Below are positions 55,076-63,307 of a DNA stretch of 64,000 nt, piece by piece. The DNA lies in contig JAZRVF010000012.1 in the NCBI GenBank assembly GCA_045599005.1, positions 129,634 through 193,633 on the forward strand. Direction: 5' to 3'. The number at the start of each line of letters is the position of its first letter. The stretch's first letter is position 1. This DNA comes from Treponema_I sp045599005 (GTDB lineage: Bacteria > Spirochaetota > Spirochaetia > Treponematales > Treponemataceae). Under the pieces are notes generated by a model. That model had not been told where the DNA came from and searched no databases. It worked only from the letters and a program-made list of their open reading frames with translations. Position numbers and translations under genes: made by a program.

Positions 55076-55711
55076 TCAGTTTTCTTCTATTACATTGTGC
55101 TGAGAACTGGCAATGTTCTGCAGCGCATCAAGTACCGAAAGATTATGCACCGAAACATTTCCGTAAGACGGAAGCACTGTTCCCGTGCAGTTTACAATCC
55201 CCTTGATTCCGCATGCATAAAGCCGCAGAGCCATGGGACGCGCCTCTTTTTCGTCAGTGGCCAGAATTGCGTATTCAATGTGTCCGGAGCTGATCACCTG
55301 CTCCATGCGGATTGCCGGATAAAGCGGGAAAGGCATCACCAGTGTTTCCGTACGGTTCACGTTTGAATCAAAACCGGCACAGACAACAAAAGCAGAACCT
55401 TCCATGCTTCCGTGGCGCGCCAATGCGGCACCAAGTTCCCCAAGTCCAACAATGCAGCATTTTTTTTCGGCACTGCTCAGGTTAAGAGCTTTCCGGATGG
55501 ATTCTTTCAGAGCAGTTATCTCATAGCCCTGCGCAGATCCGCAGTTTGCCTGCACCGACAGAATGTCCCGGCGCACTGTATCGCGGTTCCAGCCTGTACG
55601 GTTCTGGATTTCCGCAGAAGAAACCTTTGTTTTGCCGGAACTTTCAAGCTGTTCCAGAAGGCGCACCAGGCTTATAAGCCGCTGTCTCGTGGGATTTGAA
55701 ATTGCATTCAT
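55076..55711 (-). CDS. rex: Redox-sensing transcriptional repressor Rex
   Basis: A 211-residue repressor that binds DNA when the NADH/NAD ratio is low. N-terminal winged helix (TRQRLISLVRLLEQL, SSAEIQNRTGWNRDTVRRDI) and NAD-binding Rossmann domain (CCIVGLGELGAALA, VVCAGFDSNVNR). The ATG at 55711 follows AGGTGTCT; a GTG six bases earlier is less likely. Two operators and a promoter lie directly upstream, so it should repress itself and, through read-through, serC-serA. Confidence 0.92.
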   Translation of the reverse strand: MNAISNPTRQRLISLVRLLEQLESSGKTKVSSAEIQNRTGWNRDTVRRDILSVQANCGSAQGYEITALKESIRKALNLSSAEKKCCIVGLGELGAALARHGSMEGSAFVVCAGFDSNVNRTETLVMPFPLYPAIRMEQVISSGHIEYAILATDEKEARPMALRLYACGIKGIVNCTGTVLPSYGNVSVHNLSVLDALQNIASSQHNVIEEN

Positions 55712-55717
55712 AGACAC

Positions 55718-55735
55718 CTGTGAAATAATTCACAA
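55718..55735. promoter_or_regulatory. Rex operator, proximal
   Basis: CTGTGAAATAATTCACAA matches the Rex consensus TTGTGAAN4TTCACAA except at one end base. It lies 6 bp before the rex ATG, near the likely transcription start. Confidence 0.85.
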
Positions 55736-55747
55736 TGAAGTAAATTC

Positions 55748-55776
55748 ATATTACTCTGCCTGTTTTTTTTATTCAA
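55748..55776 (-). promoter_or_regulatory. rex: rex promoter
   Basis: Minus strand: TTGAAT (55776-55771), 17-bp spacer, TAATAT (55753-55748). It lies exactly between the two Rex operators. Confidence 0.65.
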
Positions 55777-55794
55777 TAAGTCACATTCTTTTTG

Positions 55795-55812
55795 TTGTGA
55801 ATTATTTCACAA
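55795..55812. promoter_or_regulatory. Rex operator, distal
   Basis: TTGTGAATTATTTCACAA is a perfect match to the Rex consensus, 18 bp upstream of the -35 box. It is 77 bp from the proximal operator. Confidence 0.88.
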
Positions 55813-55849
55813 CCCACTGACAGACCGGTAACAGGGCAACAGTTGGGGA

Positions 55850-55930
55850 AGATGCTTCGACTTCATTCACTGCGTTCATTCCGCCAGTGTGACAGGCTGG
55901 TGGGAGTGCGGCATTCCGGCCAGTGTGACA
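55850..55930. repeat. Repeat cluster R3
   Basis: GATGCTTCGACTTCATTCAC, TGCGTTCATTCCGCCAGTGT and GACAGGCTGG, then CATTCCGGCCAGTGTGACAA: a diverged version of the R1/R2/R4 modules upstream of the CaCA exchanger gene. Confidence 0.65.
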
Positions 55931-55981
55931 ACGTGTGACACGTGATGGTGGTTTCGGGGACTGCAACCAACGTTCCACAGT

Positions 55982-56010
55982 TTGCCACTCAGGCTTATTT
56001 TTATTATAGT
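55982..56010 (+). promoter_or_regulatory. Promoter of CaCA exchanger gene, likely leaderless
   Basis: TTGCCA (55982-55987), 17-bp spacer, TATAGT (56005-56010), ATCCTT, then ATG. No Shine-Dalgarno sequence before the ATG at 56017. Confidence 0.6.
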
Positions 56011-56016
56011 ATCCTT

Positions 56017-57045
56017 ATGCTAGACGATTTTATGCTCAATCTGGTTGCCAAAGTACCGCAAAACTTTGGAGGCATTCTGATTCTGATTGCCATTGTTGCC
56101 GCGTCTCTTTACCTTCTTGGCAAAGGTGCGGACATCCTTGTTGACGAAGCCGTTGTTCTTTCCACACGCTGGGGCATTCCTAAGATGGTTATCGGTGCAA
56201 CAATCGTAAGCCTTGGAACCACTGTTCCCGAAGTTACGGTTTCCGTCATGTCCGCACTCAAAGGAAGTGCCGGAATGGCCATGGGCAACGCCATCGGTTC
56301 AGTAATCTGCGATACAGGTCTTATCCTTGGTATCAGTGCCCTTATCAGACCGTTACCTTTCAATAAAAAGGACATAAATTTCCAGGGATGGATCCAGCTG
56401 GCCGCCGGTGTACTCATCGTAATCGTTTCTTTTGTTTTCGGTGGCGGTACAAAAGCCTTCTCGGAAGGCGGACGTGTTCCCCAGTTCATGGGTTTTGTCT
56501 TCCTGGCACTGCTCGTTGCCTACACAGTTGCACTGATCAAAGGCGCAAAAGGCACTTCCGAAGAGGAAGGCGGCGAAGACTCCGGTGACTCAATGCTGAT
56601 CATCATCCTTAAACTGATTCTTGGCGTCGTACTGGTAATCATCTCCTCAAAGGTACTGATTCCTGCGGTACAGGAACTGGCACTGCGTTTCAACATTCCC
56701 CAGACAGTAATTGCCGCCACACTGGTAGCCTTCGGAACATCACTGCCTGAACTGATCACGGGAATCACAGCTGCAAAAAAAGGTCACGGAGATCTTGCGA
56801 TCGGAAACGTGATCGGTGCTGACATCCTGAACGTGCTTTTCGTAATCGGTGCATCGGCCGCAGTAACTCCCGGCGGCCTCACAGTTGATCCGCGGTTCTT
56901 CTACCTGCTCTTTCCCGCAATGCTTTTTGTTCTTATTGTTTTCCGCGGTTCTGCGATCCTTTCCAAAAATTCACTTAAACGCCCGGTAGGTGCGGTACTT
57001 CTTGTCGCCTATCTTGCGGTAACAATTTTGAGTTACATTTTCTGA
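56017..57045 (+). CDS. Calcium/sodium antiporter (CaCA family)
   Basis: A 342-residue inner-membrane exchanger with about ten helices. The two alpha repeats are clear: GATIVSLGTTVPEVTVSVMS and AATLVAFGTSLPELITGITA, with the conserved acidic residues. It resembles YrbG-type antiporters exchanging calcium for sodium or protons. The start at 56017 is preferred from the promoter spacing; 56032 is possible, and a longer ORF to 55942 would run through repeat R3. It is 22 bp from the rhomboid gene and may be co-transcribed. Confidence 0.9.
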   Translation: MLDDFMLNLVAKVPQNFGGILILIAIVAASLYLLGKGADILVDEAVVLSTRWGIPKMVIGATIVSLGTTVPEVTVSVMSALKGSAGMAMGNAIGSVICDTGLILGISALIRPLPFNKKDINFQGWIQLAAGVLIVIVSFVFGGGTKAFSEGGRVPQFMGFVFLALLVAYTVALIKGAKGTSEEEGGEDSGDSMLIIILKLILGVVLVIISSKVLIPAVQELALRFNIPQTVIAATLVAFGTSLPELITGITAAKKGHGDLAIGNVIGADILNVLFVIGASAAVTPGGLTVDPRFFYLLFPAMLFVLIVFRGSAILSKNSLKRPVGAVLLVAYLAVTILSYIF

Positions 57046-57067
57046 TTTTCATTCCGAAAATTAGGGA

Positions 57068-57787
57068 ATGAACGATTACAGCAACTATAATGACGACACT
57101 CCTTTTGCGGACTATCCGGTTCCGCAGGAGGAAGTGATCGTTTCCACAAAAAAAACTTCCAGAACAACAAAAAAAACAGCTCCCAAAAAGAAAGAACACA
57201 TCGGTGTGGTTTACAATGCGCCAGTCACACTCACTTTTTCCCTTCTTTGCGTCGGCGCAATGCTTCTTAACCAGCGCATCCAGAACGGGATGCTCGCGCT
57301 TTTTGTCGCACCCGGCTCCCAGAACAGCGCTTTTGCATTCAACTGGAAGGCACCAATTGATTATGCGCGGCTTTTTCTTCACGTCCTGGGTCACACAAGC
57401 TGGACACATCTTGTAAGCAATCTGTCATTTCTTCTGCTTCTCGGTCCCATTCTTGAGGAACGTTTCGGTGCGAAACTCCTGGTAGTCATGATGGTGACTG
57501 TGGCCTTTGTTACCGGTGTGGTGAATGCCTGCTTCATTCCCTACGGACTTACCGGCTCCAGCGGCATCGTCTTTATGATGATCCTGCTCTCTTCATACAC
57601 AACGATTGACCGCACGAAGATTCCGCTCACTTTCATACTTGTGTGTCTGCTCTTCATCGGCAAAGAGATAATGTCACTGGATTCTGCTTCTGAAGCGGGC
57701 GTCTCTGCAGTGGCTCACATTGTTGGCGGAATCTGCGGAAGTGTTTTCGGCTTCATGGCCATCCCCAGAAAAAAAGGCCGGAAGTAA
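57068..57787 (+). CDS. Rhomboid-family intramembrane protease
   Basis: A 239-residue membrane protein with a Lys-rich cytoplasmic N-terminus (about 1-45) and six helices. HTSWTHLVSN, the serine motif LTGSSGIVF and the histidine in AHIVGGICG supply the Ser-His dyad. It would cleave membrane proteins within the bilayer. TTAGGGA lies directly before the ATG, too close for a normal site; GAAAAT six bases upstream could be a -10. Confidence 0.88.
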   Translation: MNDYSNYNDDTPFADYPVPQEEVIVSTKKTSRTTKKTAPKKKEHIGVVYNAPVTLTFSLLCVGAMLLNQRIQNGMLALFVAPGSQNSAFAFNWKAPIDYARLFLHVLGHTSWTHLVSNLSFLLLLGPILEERFGAKLLVVMMVTVAFVTGVVNACFIPYGLTGSSGIVFMMILLSSYTTIDRTKIPLTFILVCLLFIGKEIMSLDSASEAGVSAVAHIVGGICGSVFGFMAIPRKKGRK

Positions 57788-57857
57788 AAACGACGGTGGT
57801 GGGTGCGCCTGTTTCGCGGTGGTGGAGCGTACTGACAGCGCAATGAACGCACTGCCA

Positions 57858-58200
57858 TGTCATGTTGAGCGGAATGCGCACAGTAATGCACACCCTGTCA
57901 AACGCAGAATGCACACAGCAAAGCGCACCCCTGTCATGTTGAGCGGAATGAGCGAAGTGAGTGCAGTCGAAACATCTGCCCGAACTCTCATAATGCGTTG
58001 TGAAGATCCTTCGACAAAAAAACTTCGTTTTTTATTGCTCAGGATGACAAAGGAGGGCATGCTCAGGATGACAAACTCATTGCACTCAGGATGACATATT
58101 TATCACTCCCGAGGACAAACCCCTTTTGTCACAATGCGCGCACTAAAACGCACCCCCATGTCATGTTGCGCACATGAGCGCAGTGATGCACAACATTGGG
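57858..58200. repeat. Repeat cluster R4
   Basis: The largest cluster, filling the 435-bp gap between the rhomboid and radical SAM genes. TGTCATGTTGAGCGGAATG occurs twice (57858 and 57934 region), with GAGCGAAGTGAGTGCAGTCG, ATCTGCCCGAACTC, GATCCTTCGAC and three GCTCAGGATGACA-like or CTCAGGATGACA copies. Part is shared in inverted form with R1 (GAGTTCGGGCAGATCCTTCG). Confidence 0.8.
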
Positions 58201-58216
58201 CAAAATGCGTTATACT
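58187..58216 (+). promoter_or_regulatory. Promoter of radical SAM gene, likely leaderless
   Basis: TGCACA (58187-58192), 18-bp spacer, TATACT (58211-58216), TGACCC, then ATG. No Shine-Dalgarno sequence. The -35 lies inside repeat R4. Confidence 0.5.
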
Positions 58217-58222
58217 TGACCC

Positions 58223-59941
58223 ATGAAAATCCTTCTTGCCGCAATCAATGCAAAATACAACCACACAAACATCGCCGTCCGTTCCATTGCACTTTACGCA
58301 GTGGCTGGAGGCCTTTCACCGGATACAATCTGCTTTGACGAATGGACAATCAATCAGCCTGCAGGCGAAATTCTCCGCGGAATCGCATCCCATGATCCGG
58401 ACATGGTGCTTTTTTCCACCTACATCTGGAACGCAGAGATTTTCCGAAAGATTCTTCCGGACGTAAAAAAGATTCTTCCGGATGCAGTTGTCGGTGCAGG
58501 CGGTCCTGAAACTGGATTTTACGCAGAGGGCTATCTGGACGAAAACCCGGAACTGGATTTTGTGATGTGCGGTGAAGGCGAGGAAACAGTTTTCCAGCTT
58601 GCTTCGGGTAAGGATTTCCGCACTGTGGACGGCATCTGTCATAGAGACAAGAATGGCCGACCAGTGTTCACAAAACCCCGGGAACTGATATGCGATCTCA
58701 GCCGGCTGCCTTTCCCCTATCCACAGATCACAGACCCGGACAACAAGATTTACTATTACGAATCAAGCCGCGGCTGTCCTTTCTCCTGCGCTTACTGCAT
58801 GAGTTCACTGGACAGACGGGTCCGCTTTATGCCGTTGGAACGGGTTTTCAAAGATCTGCAGCGTTTTCTTGATGCAGGAGTGCGTCTGGTGAAATTTGTG
58901 GACAGAACCTACAATCTTGATGAAAACCGCTACATCACAATCTGGCAGTACATTCTTGACCATCACAACGGAAAGACAATGTTCCACTTTGAGATAGAAG
59001 CCGAGTTCCTGAGTGACAGGGCGCTGGATTTTCTTCAGAAAGTTCCCGCAGGAGTCATGCAGTTTGAGATCGGTGTGCAGTCCTCAAATCCGAAGACCCT
59101 CAAAGAAGTTGGACGCTCCACAGAAACTGCGAAGATTGCGGACAATGTGAACCGCATTCCTTCAACAATCCATTCCCATCTTGACCTGATTGCCGGGCTT
59201 CCCTACGAGAATCTTGAGAGTTTCGGCAGATCCTACGACTTTGTCATGACAATGGAACCGGATGCCCTTCAGCTTGGATTCCTGAAAGTGCTTCACGGTA
59301 CAGCAATGGAAGCCTATGCTGAGAAAAACGGCTGGAAATGGATGAAGAATCCGCCCTACGAGACATTCAGCACACCATGGCTTTCTTACAGGGAAATGCT
59401 TTTTCTCAAGGATGTGGAGACCATTACCGACGCTTACTGGAACTCAGGGCTTTTTGCCTGCACAGTCCGGTATCTGGGCCGGAAAATGGGCTACTGGAAC
59501 TTTGTGGCTTCCGCAGCAGAAACCGCACGAAGACAGGGCGCGCTGGACGTAGCGCGGGCACCGGCCTTCTGGTTTGATTTTCTTGCGGAAAGCGATTTTT
59601 CCTCTGACCCGGTGGTGCGGGAACTTCTGCGTTTTGACTTTCTCTGCCAGAAAAAATGCGGATCTTTTCCCCGGTGGTTTGAGCGCCGTTACAGCAAGGA
59701 AAAACACCTTGCGGCAATGACAGAGCATCTTCAGCTTCAGGGCGAACTGCCAGGAGTGCAGACAGCAGCCAATGCAATGCCCGCATCTTTACGCACAAAG
59801 TTTGCAGTCACGGATTACGATGAGTTCACGGTGAATCCGCTTCTGCCCTGTCCGGAAGCGGAAACAGGCAGAGACACGGCAATCCTTTTCATTTACGGGA
59901 AGCCGGGACTCACAGCGGGAAACACACAGATACTTTTGTAA
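58223..59941 (+). CDS. B12-binding radical SAM protein (DUF4080 type)
   Basis: A 572-residue enzyme. The N-terminal B12-binding-like domain (KILLAAINAKYNHTNIAVRS, DMVLFSTYIWN, VVGAGGPETG) is followed by the radical SAM core with SRGCPFSCAYC (CxxxCxxC for the 4Fe-4S cluster) around residues 183-195 and a DUF4080-like C-terminal region. The family is common in anaerobes; some members methylate or rearrange unknown substrates. The B12 ligand DxHxxG is not present, so cobalamin may bind differently or not at all. Confidence 0.88.
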   Translation: MKILLAAINAKYNHTNIAVRSIALYAVAGGLSPDTICFDEWTINQPAGEILRGIASHDPDMVLFSTYIWNAEIFRKILPDVKKILPDAVVGAGGPETGFYAEGYLDENPELDFVMCGEGEETVFQLASGKDFRTVDGICHRDKNGRPVFTKPRELICDLSRLPFPYPQITDPDNKIYYYESSRGCPFSCAYCMSSLDRRVRFMPLERVFKDLQRFLDAGVRLVKFVDRTYNLDENRYITIWQYILDHHNGKTMFHFEIEAEFLSDRALDFLQKVPAGVMQFEIGVQSSNPKTLKEVGRSTETAKIADNVNRIPSTIHSHLDLIAGLPYENLESFGRSYDFVMTMEPDALQLGFLKVLHGTAMEAYAEKNGWKWMKNPPYETFSTPWLSYREMLFLKDVETITDAYWNSGLFACTVRYLGRKMGYWNFVASAAETARRQGALDVARAPAFWFDFLAESDFSSDPVVRELLRFDFLCQKKCGSFPRWFERRYSKEKHLAAMTEHLQLQGELPGVQTAANAMPASLRTKFAVTDYDEFTVNPLLPCPEAETGRDTAILFIYGKPGLTAGNTQILL

Positions 59942-59967
59942 GCAATGCAAAGCTGAAATTGCGGCAC

Positions 59968-60001
59968 TGCGCCACCAAACTGGAATTGCGCCACCAAACT
60001 G
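59968..60001 (+). repeat. Short direct repeat
   Basis: TGCGCCACCAAACTG occurs twice, 19 bp apart, in the gap after the radical SAM gene; GTCTGCAGTCAC is also repeated at about 60036 and 60095. No function is seen in the 236-bp gap apart from the HD-gene promoter. Confidence 0.6.
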
Positions 60002-60164
60002 TGTCCCAAAAAGTCAACCGCAAAGTCAGCCGCCTGTCTGCAGTCACTTACACAACGGTCTGCAAGCCAGCTGCACAAAGGGACGCAGGCCCAGTCTGCA
60101 GTCACACTCTGCCCCCAGACCACATTTTACAAATCCCTTACAACCGGAACACCAGAATCCGTAG

Positions 60165-60170
60165 TATAAT
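60165..60170 (+). promoter_or_regulatory. -10 box of HD gene, likely leaderless
   Basis: A perfect TATAAT lies 7 nt before the ATG at 60178 (AATCTTT between). No good -35 is seen at the normal spacing and no Shine-Dalgarno sequence is present. Confidence 0.5.
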
Positions 60171-60177
60171 AATCTTT

Positions 60178-61014
60178 ATGAAATCGCCCAAAGAAATCAG
60201 CGTTGACCAGAAATTAATTGCCCTTACAAACGAAATAATTGAACTGACAGAAGAAAAAGACCAGCTTCCGCTTCTTGTGGTAAAGGAACTGATTGATGAC
60301 CCGGAAATTGAAGCAGTTCAGAATTATGCAAACAATGTCTCGATTATCCGCCTTGGCTATAACGACCACGGGCCGGTTCACATGAGAACAGTGTGCCGTA
60401 ATGCACTTAAAATGCTGAAGATTCTGCATCAGGCTGGAATTAAAACTTCACTGGAAACTGAACAGGCGGGGACTTTTTCTGACAGTGTCACCGCGGTTAT
60501 TCTTGCAGGATTTTTTCACGACTTTGGGATGACAATCGGCCGGCAGGATCACGAACTTTATTCAGGAATTCTTGCCCAGCCCATTATTGACCGGGTGCTT
60601 ACAAAGTTTCTGCCAAAAAACTCCGATCTGAACCGCCGCGTTATAATCCGCTCAATGGCCATGGAAGGAATCCTCGGACACATGGGAAGTCGCCGCATCC
60701 ATTCAATTGAAGCGGGCCTTATTCTGATTGCGGACGGCTGCGACATGACAAAAGGCCGCGCACGAATCCCGATGGAACTGAACAAAGTGCCAAGTGTGGG
60801 CGACATTCACAAATATTCTGCCAATTCAATTGAAAGCGTAAAGATTCATCAGGGCACTGAAAAACCGATTCAGATTGAGGTTTTTATGAGCAGCGACGTG
60901 GGCTTTTTCCAGATTGAAGAAGTGCTCATCCCCAAAATCAATTCCTCTCCCGCAAAAAATTTTGTCGAACTTTTCGCCGGAGTGGAAGGGATGGAGATGA
61001 AGAAGTATTTGTAG
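60178..61014 (+). CDS. HD-domain metal-dependent phosphohydrolase
   Basis: A 279-residue cytoplasmic protein. Motifs LGYNDHGPVHMRTV and AGFFHDFGMTIGRQDHE form the H...HD...D metal site of the HD superfamily, with HSIEAGLILIADGCDMTKG as the fourth part. Substrate is unknown, perhaps a nucleotide. The reading frame opens at 59959 but the repeats there and the TATAAT favour 60178. It is the last gene before the AT-rich island. Confidence 0.85.
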   Translation: MKSPKEISVDQKLIALTNEIIELTEEKDQLPLLVVKELIDDPEIEAVQNYANNVSIIRLGYNDHGPVHMRTVCRNALKMLKILHQAGIKTSLETEQAGTFSDSVTAVILAGFFHDFGMTIGRQDHELYSGILAQPIIDRVLTKFLPKNSDLNRRVIIRSMAMEGILGHMGSRRIHSIEAGLILIADGCDMTKGRARIPMELNKVPSVGDIHKYSANSIESVKIHQGTEKPIQIEVFMSSDVGFFQIEEVLIPKINSSPAKNFVELFAGVEGMEMKKYL

Positions 61015-61070
61015 GCCGTTCCCCCAAGCCCCAGCAAACTGAACTTGAGTTACCCATACATGTTCTTCTA

Positions 61071-61289
61071 TTACTGTAAGATTTTCCAAGAACCTTTTTT
61101 ATCAGCACCAACACGTTTGATTTGATTTCTTTCTTTTAATTTTGCAATAGCCCGTTTAACTGTTGCTTCTGATTTACCGATTTTTTCAGCAAGATATTCG
61201 TAAGTAGCATTAGGATTCTGTTTTATAAGTTCAAAAATTGTTTTTACAAGGTCATTTACAAGGTCATAATAACTCCATATTAAATTTCT
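61071..61289 (-). pseudogene. Remnant of a winged-helix (AlbA-type) regulator
   Basis: A 72-codon open stretch ending at TAA, with no start codon and a TAG just upstream. It translates to a clear C-terminal winged helix: DLVKTIFELIKQNPNATYEY, LAEKIGKSEATVKRAIAKLK and a GADKKGSWKI end. Such tails belong to AlbA_2/AAA-4 ATP-binding regulators. The rest of the gene is absent. Not long enough to be a usual ORF call. Confidence 0.6.
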
Positions 61290-61309
61290 CTACAGTGTGG
61301 AGAAATTCT

Positions 61310-61762
61310 TTATTTTATCTCGATTTCTATTTCTTCAATTGTGGGAAAGCTGTTTTCCCTCTCATCATATCCTTCATGCAATGAAAGAAAATCAAAACTG
61401 TATGGATTTTTTGTAATTTGCTGTGCAAGATCGCCTGCAGGAACTGGTAATTTTTGTGAAAAATTTGAAACTGCTTTTCCCTGGCGCTCATAAAGATTTG
61501 AATCGATAAAATTCAAAAGCACATTTCTTGACCAGTTGTTTTGAATAACCTGTTCAACATAAAACAATGCTTTTTTTGAATCAGTCTTACATTTTCCGAT
61601 TATCTGTACATGATGTCCCCATGGGATTCTGCATAAATCGTCAACAAGTTGTTGACGATTCTGAACTTCAGCTTTGTAAAGGTTATAAAAATAAAAAGCA
61701 TATTTTAAATTGGTAGGAGAAAATCCTTTTGCGTCTGTTACTGAATTAATTTCTTCAGTTCC
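61310..61762 (-). pseudogene. N-terminal-domain remnant of a second DUF1016 (YhcG) protein
   Basis: A 150-residue open frame from 61762 (after an in-frame TGA) to the TAA at 61310. The residues match the middle of DUF1016_N: KGFSPTNLKYAFYFYNLYKA, IPWGHHVQIIGKCK, FYVEQVIQNNWSRNVLLNFI, DSNLYERQGKAVSNF and LAQQITKNPYSFDFLSL. It lacks a normal start and the C-terminal nuclease domain. It overlaps the end of the complete nuclease gene at 61738 in another frame. A hairpin AATTTCTC/GAGAAATT (61283-61307) follows its stop. Confidence 0.75.
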
Positions 61763-62868
61763 TCAATATCAGGCATTACATTTTTAATTTTTTCGGGCAT
61801 ATCTTCCATTGTTTTATAAGTTGAAACACCCATTGGCTTGTCGTAATCCTGAATTACATATTCGACAAATTCTTTATTCATCGATTTGCACAAGACAATT
61901 CCGATTGTTGGATTTTCATGAGGCTTTTTAATTTTATCATCGATTATCCTAAGATATGTACAAAGTTGTCCTAAATACGAAGGTTTAAAATCTCCTTTTT
62001 TCAATTCTACAGCTACAAGACAGTTCAATTCACGATTAAAAAAGAGCAAGTCAGAAAAGAATTCTTCTCCATAAGCTTCAAGATGATACTGATTTCCAAC
62101 AAATGTAAAATCATGTCCAAAAGTCATGATAAAGTTTTTGACATTATGAATAATTTGATTTTCTACAACTTTTTCATCAACATCCTGCAATTCTCGTTCA
62201 CCAATTTCTTCAACATTTACAAAATCAAGTAAATATTCATCCTTAAACATTTCAACAGCTTTTCTTGCTTGTTTTGCAGAAGAAAGTGTGTTTGCAAAAT
62301 TATTCGGCAATTCTTTTTGATGTAAAAAATCATTTCGGTCAATTGATTTATTCAGTTCATCAACAGCTAAATGTTCCTCTGAAGTTTTTGTAATATAAAA
62401 ATATCGTTCATCAAGATTTTTAACTCTGCTGAAAATCTGAACATGGTGCGTAAACGGAACATTGAAAAAATCTTCCGCTGGAAAAGAGACAATGTTTACT
62501 TGTATATTCAAATCGGTAATTGCGATTATCGATTTATCCTCTGCCTTTGATGGTTCTGTTAATTCGTCCGTTGTAACGGTCGAATTTGGGGATTCGAGGA
62601 ATGACCAGTTTTCATAAAATTGACGCATTTTTTTTAAACTTGTTGCGGAAAATCCTCTCAACCCCGGAAGCTGCTTTCTAAGATTTTCGCTGATTGTTTC
62701 AAGTACCCCGCTTCCCCAAGTTTTTTTCCCTTTTTTAGAAGCTAAAAACTTACCGATTCCAAAATAAAGCCCAAGCTGAACCCTGTTTACATCTTTTGCA
62801 GCTTCATACTGACTATTGAGAATTGCGGATTTTATTATTTCTACTGCGTTTACTATTTCATTTTCCAT
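61738..62868 (-). CDS. DUF1016-family PD-(D/E)XK nuclease (YhcG-like)
   Basis: A 376-residue protein. An N-terminal DUF1016_N domain (QLGLYFGIGKFLASKKGKKT, GLRGFSATSLKKMRQFYENW) is separated from the C-terminal nuclease (EEFFSDLLFFNRELNCLVAV then ELKKGDFKPSYLGQL), which holds the D...ExK catalytic set. These proteins are often found in type I restriction-modification loci. The ATG at 62868 follows AGGAGGGAAAATAAA; the frame extends to 62955 but into a repeat and a neighbouring gene. AT-rich, unlike the upstream core genes. Confidence 0.88.
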   Translation of the reverse strand: MENEIVNAVEIIKSAILNSQYEAAKDVNRVQLGLYFGIGKFLASKKGKKTWGSGVLETISENLRKQLPGLRGFSATSLKKMRQFYENWSFLESPNSTVTTDELTEPSKAEDKSIIAITDLNIQVNIVSFPAEDFFNVPFTHHVQIFSRVKNLDERYFYITKTSEEHLAVDELNKSIDRNDFLHQKELPNNFANTLSSAKQARKAVEMFKDEYLLDFVNVEEIGERELQDVDEKVVENQIIHNVKNFIMTFGHDFTFVGNQYHLEAYGEEFFSDLLFFNRELNCLVAVELKKGDFKPSYLGQLCTYLRIIDDKIKKPHENPTIGIVLCKSMNKEFVEYVIQDYDKPMGVSTYKTMEDMPEKIKNVMPDIEELKKLIQ

Positions 62869-62877
62869 TTTATTTTC

Positions 62878-62934
62878 CCTCCTACTTTTTTTAAACACAC
62901 GGATTTGCTCATCGCTAACGCTCTTCACTTTTTT
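62878..62934 (-). repeat. 51-bp direct repeat, copy 1 (before nuclease gene)
   Basis: Minus strand: GTGAAGAGCGTTAGCGATGA, GCAAATCCGTGTGTTTAAAA, AAAGTAGGAGG. It carries the ribosome-binding site of the nuclease gene. Copy 2 is at 63308. Confidence 0.85.
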
Positions 62935-63302
62935 AAATTTGTTAGTCGTTCCCATTTTAATGAAGCTGAACCAAAATTTATTAATAATCCAACTTCATTT
63001 TTCGTTGCTTTTAAGTAATTTATAACTTGTGCTTTATGTGCATTTACTAATGATGCTACAGATTTTAACTCAACGATTATTTTTCCATAACAAACAAAAT
63101 CTGCAAAATATTCTTTATCTAATATATGTCCTTTATATTCGATTTTTATGTTTTTTTCCCTTTCAAATGGGATTCCTTGAATTTCAAATTCAATCGCTAA
63201 TGCTTCTTGATATACTGGCTCTAAAAATCCATTTCCAAGTTCATTAAAAACATTCATGCACGCTTTTAATATTTTCCCTGTTTCTTCTTCATACAAAATC
63301 AT
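62925..63302 (-). CDS. GxxExxY-family protein
   Basis: A 125-residue protein of the GxxExxY family: the signature GFLEPVY and the nuclease-like set YFADFVCYGKIIVELK (D...ExK) are present, so it is probably a PD-(D/E)XK-fold protein. Function is unknown; it is frequent near mobile and restriction loci. The ATG at 63302 follows GTAGGAGGATTCC, part of the 51-bp repeat. It ends 56 nt before the nuclease start. Confidence 0.85.
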   Translation of the reverse strand: MILYEEETGKILKACMNVFNELGNGFLEPVYQEALAIEFEIQGIPFEREKNIKIEYKGHILDKEYFADFVCYGKIIVELKSVASLVNAHKAQVINYLKATKNEVGLLINFGSASLKWERLTNLKK

Positions 63303-63307
63303 GGAAT

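Noticed and set aside
57720..58094. 124-residue open frame through repeat cluster R4
   Set aside because: Its sequence is the repeat modules read as protein, beginning inside the rhomboid gene.
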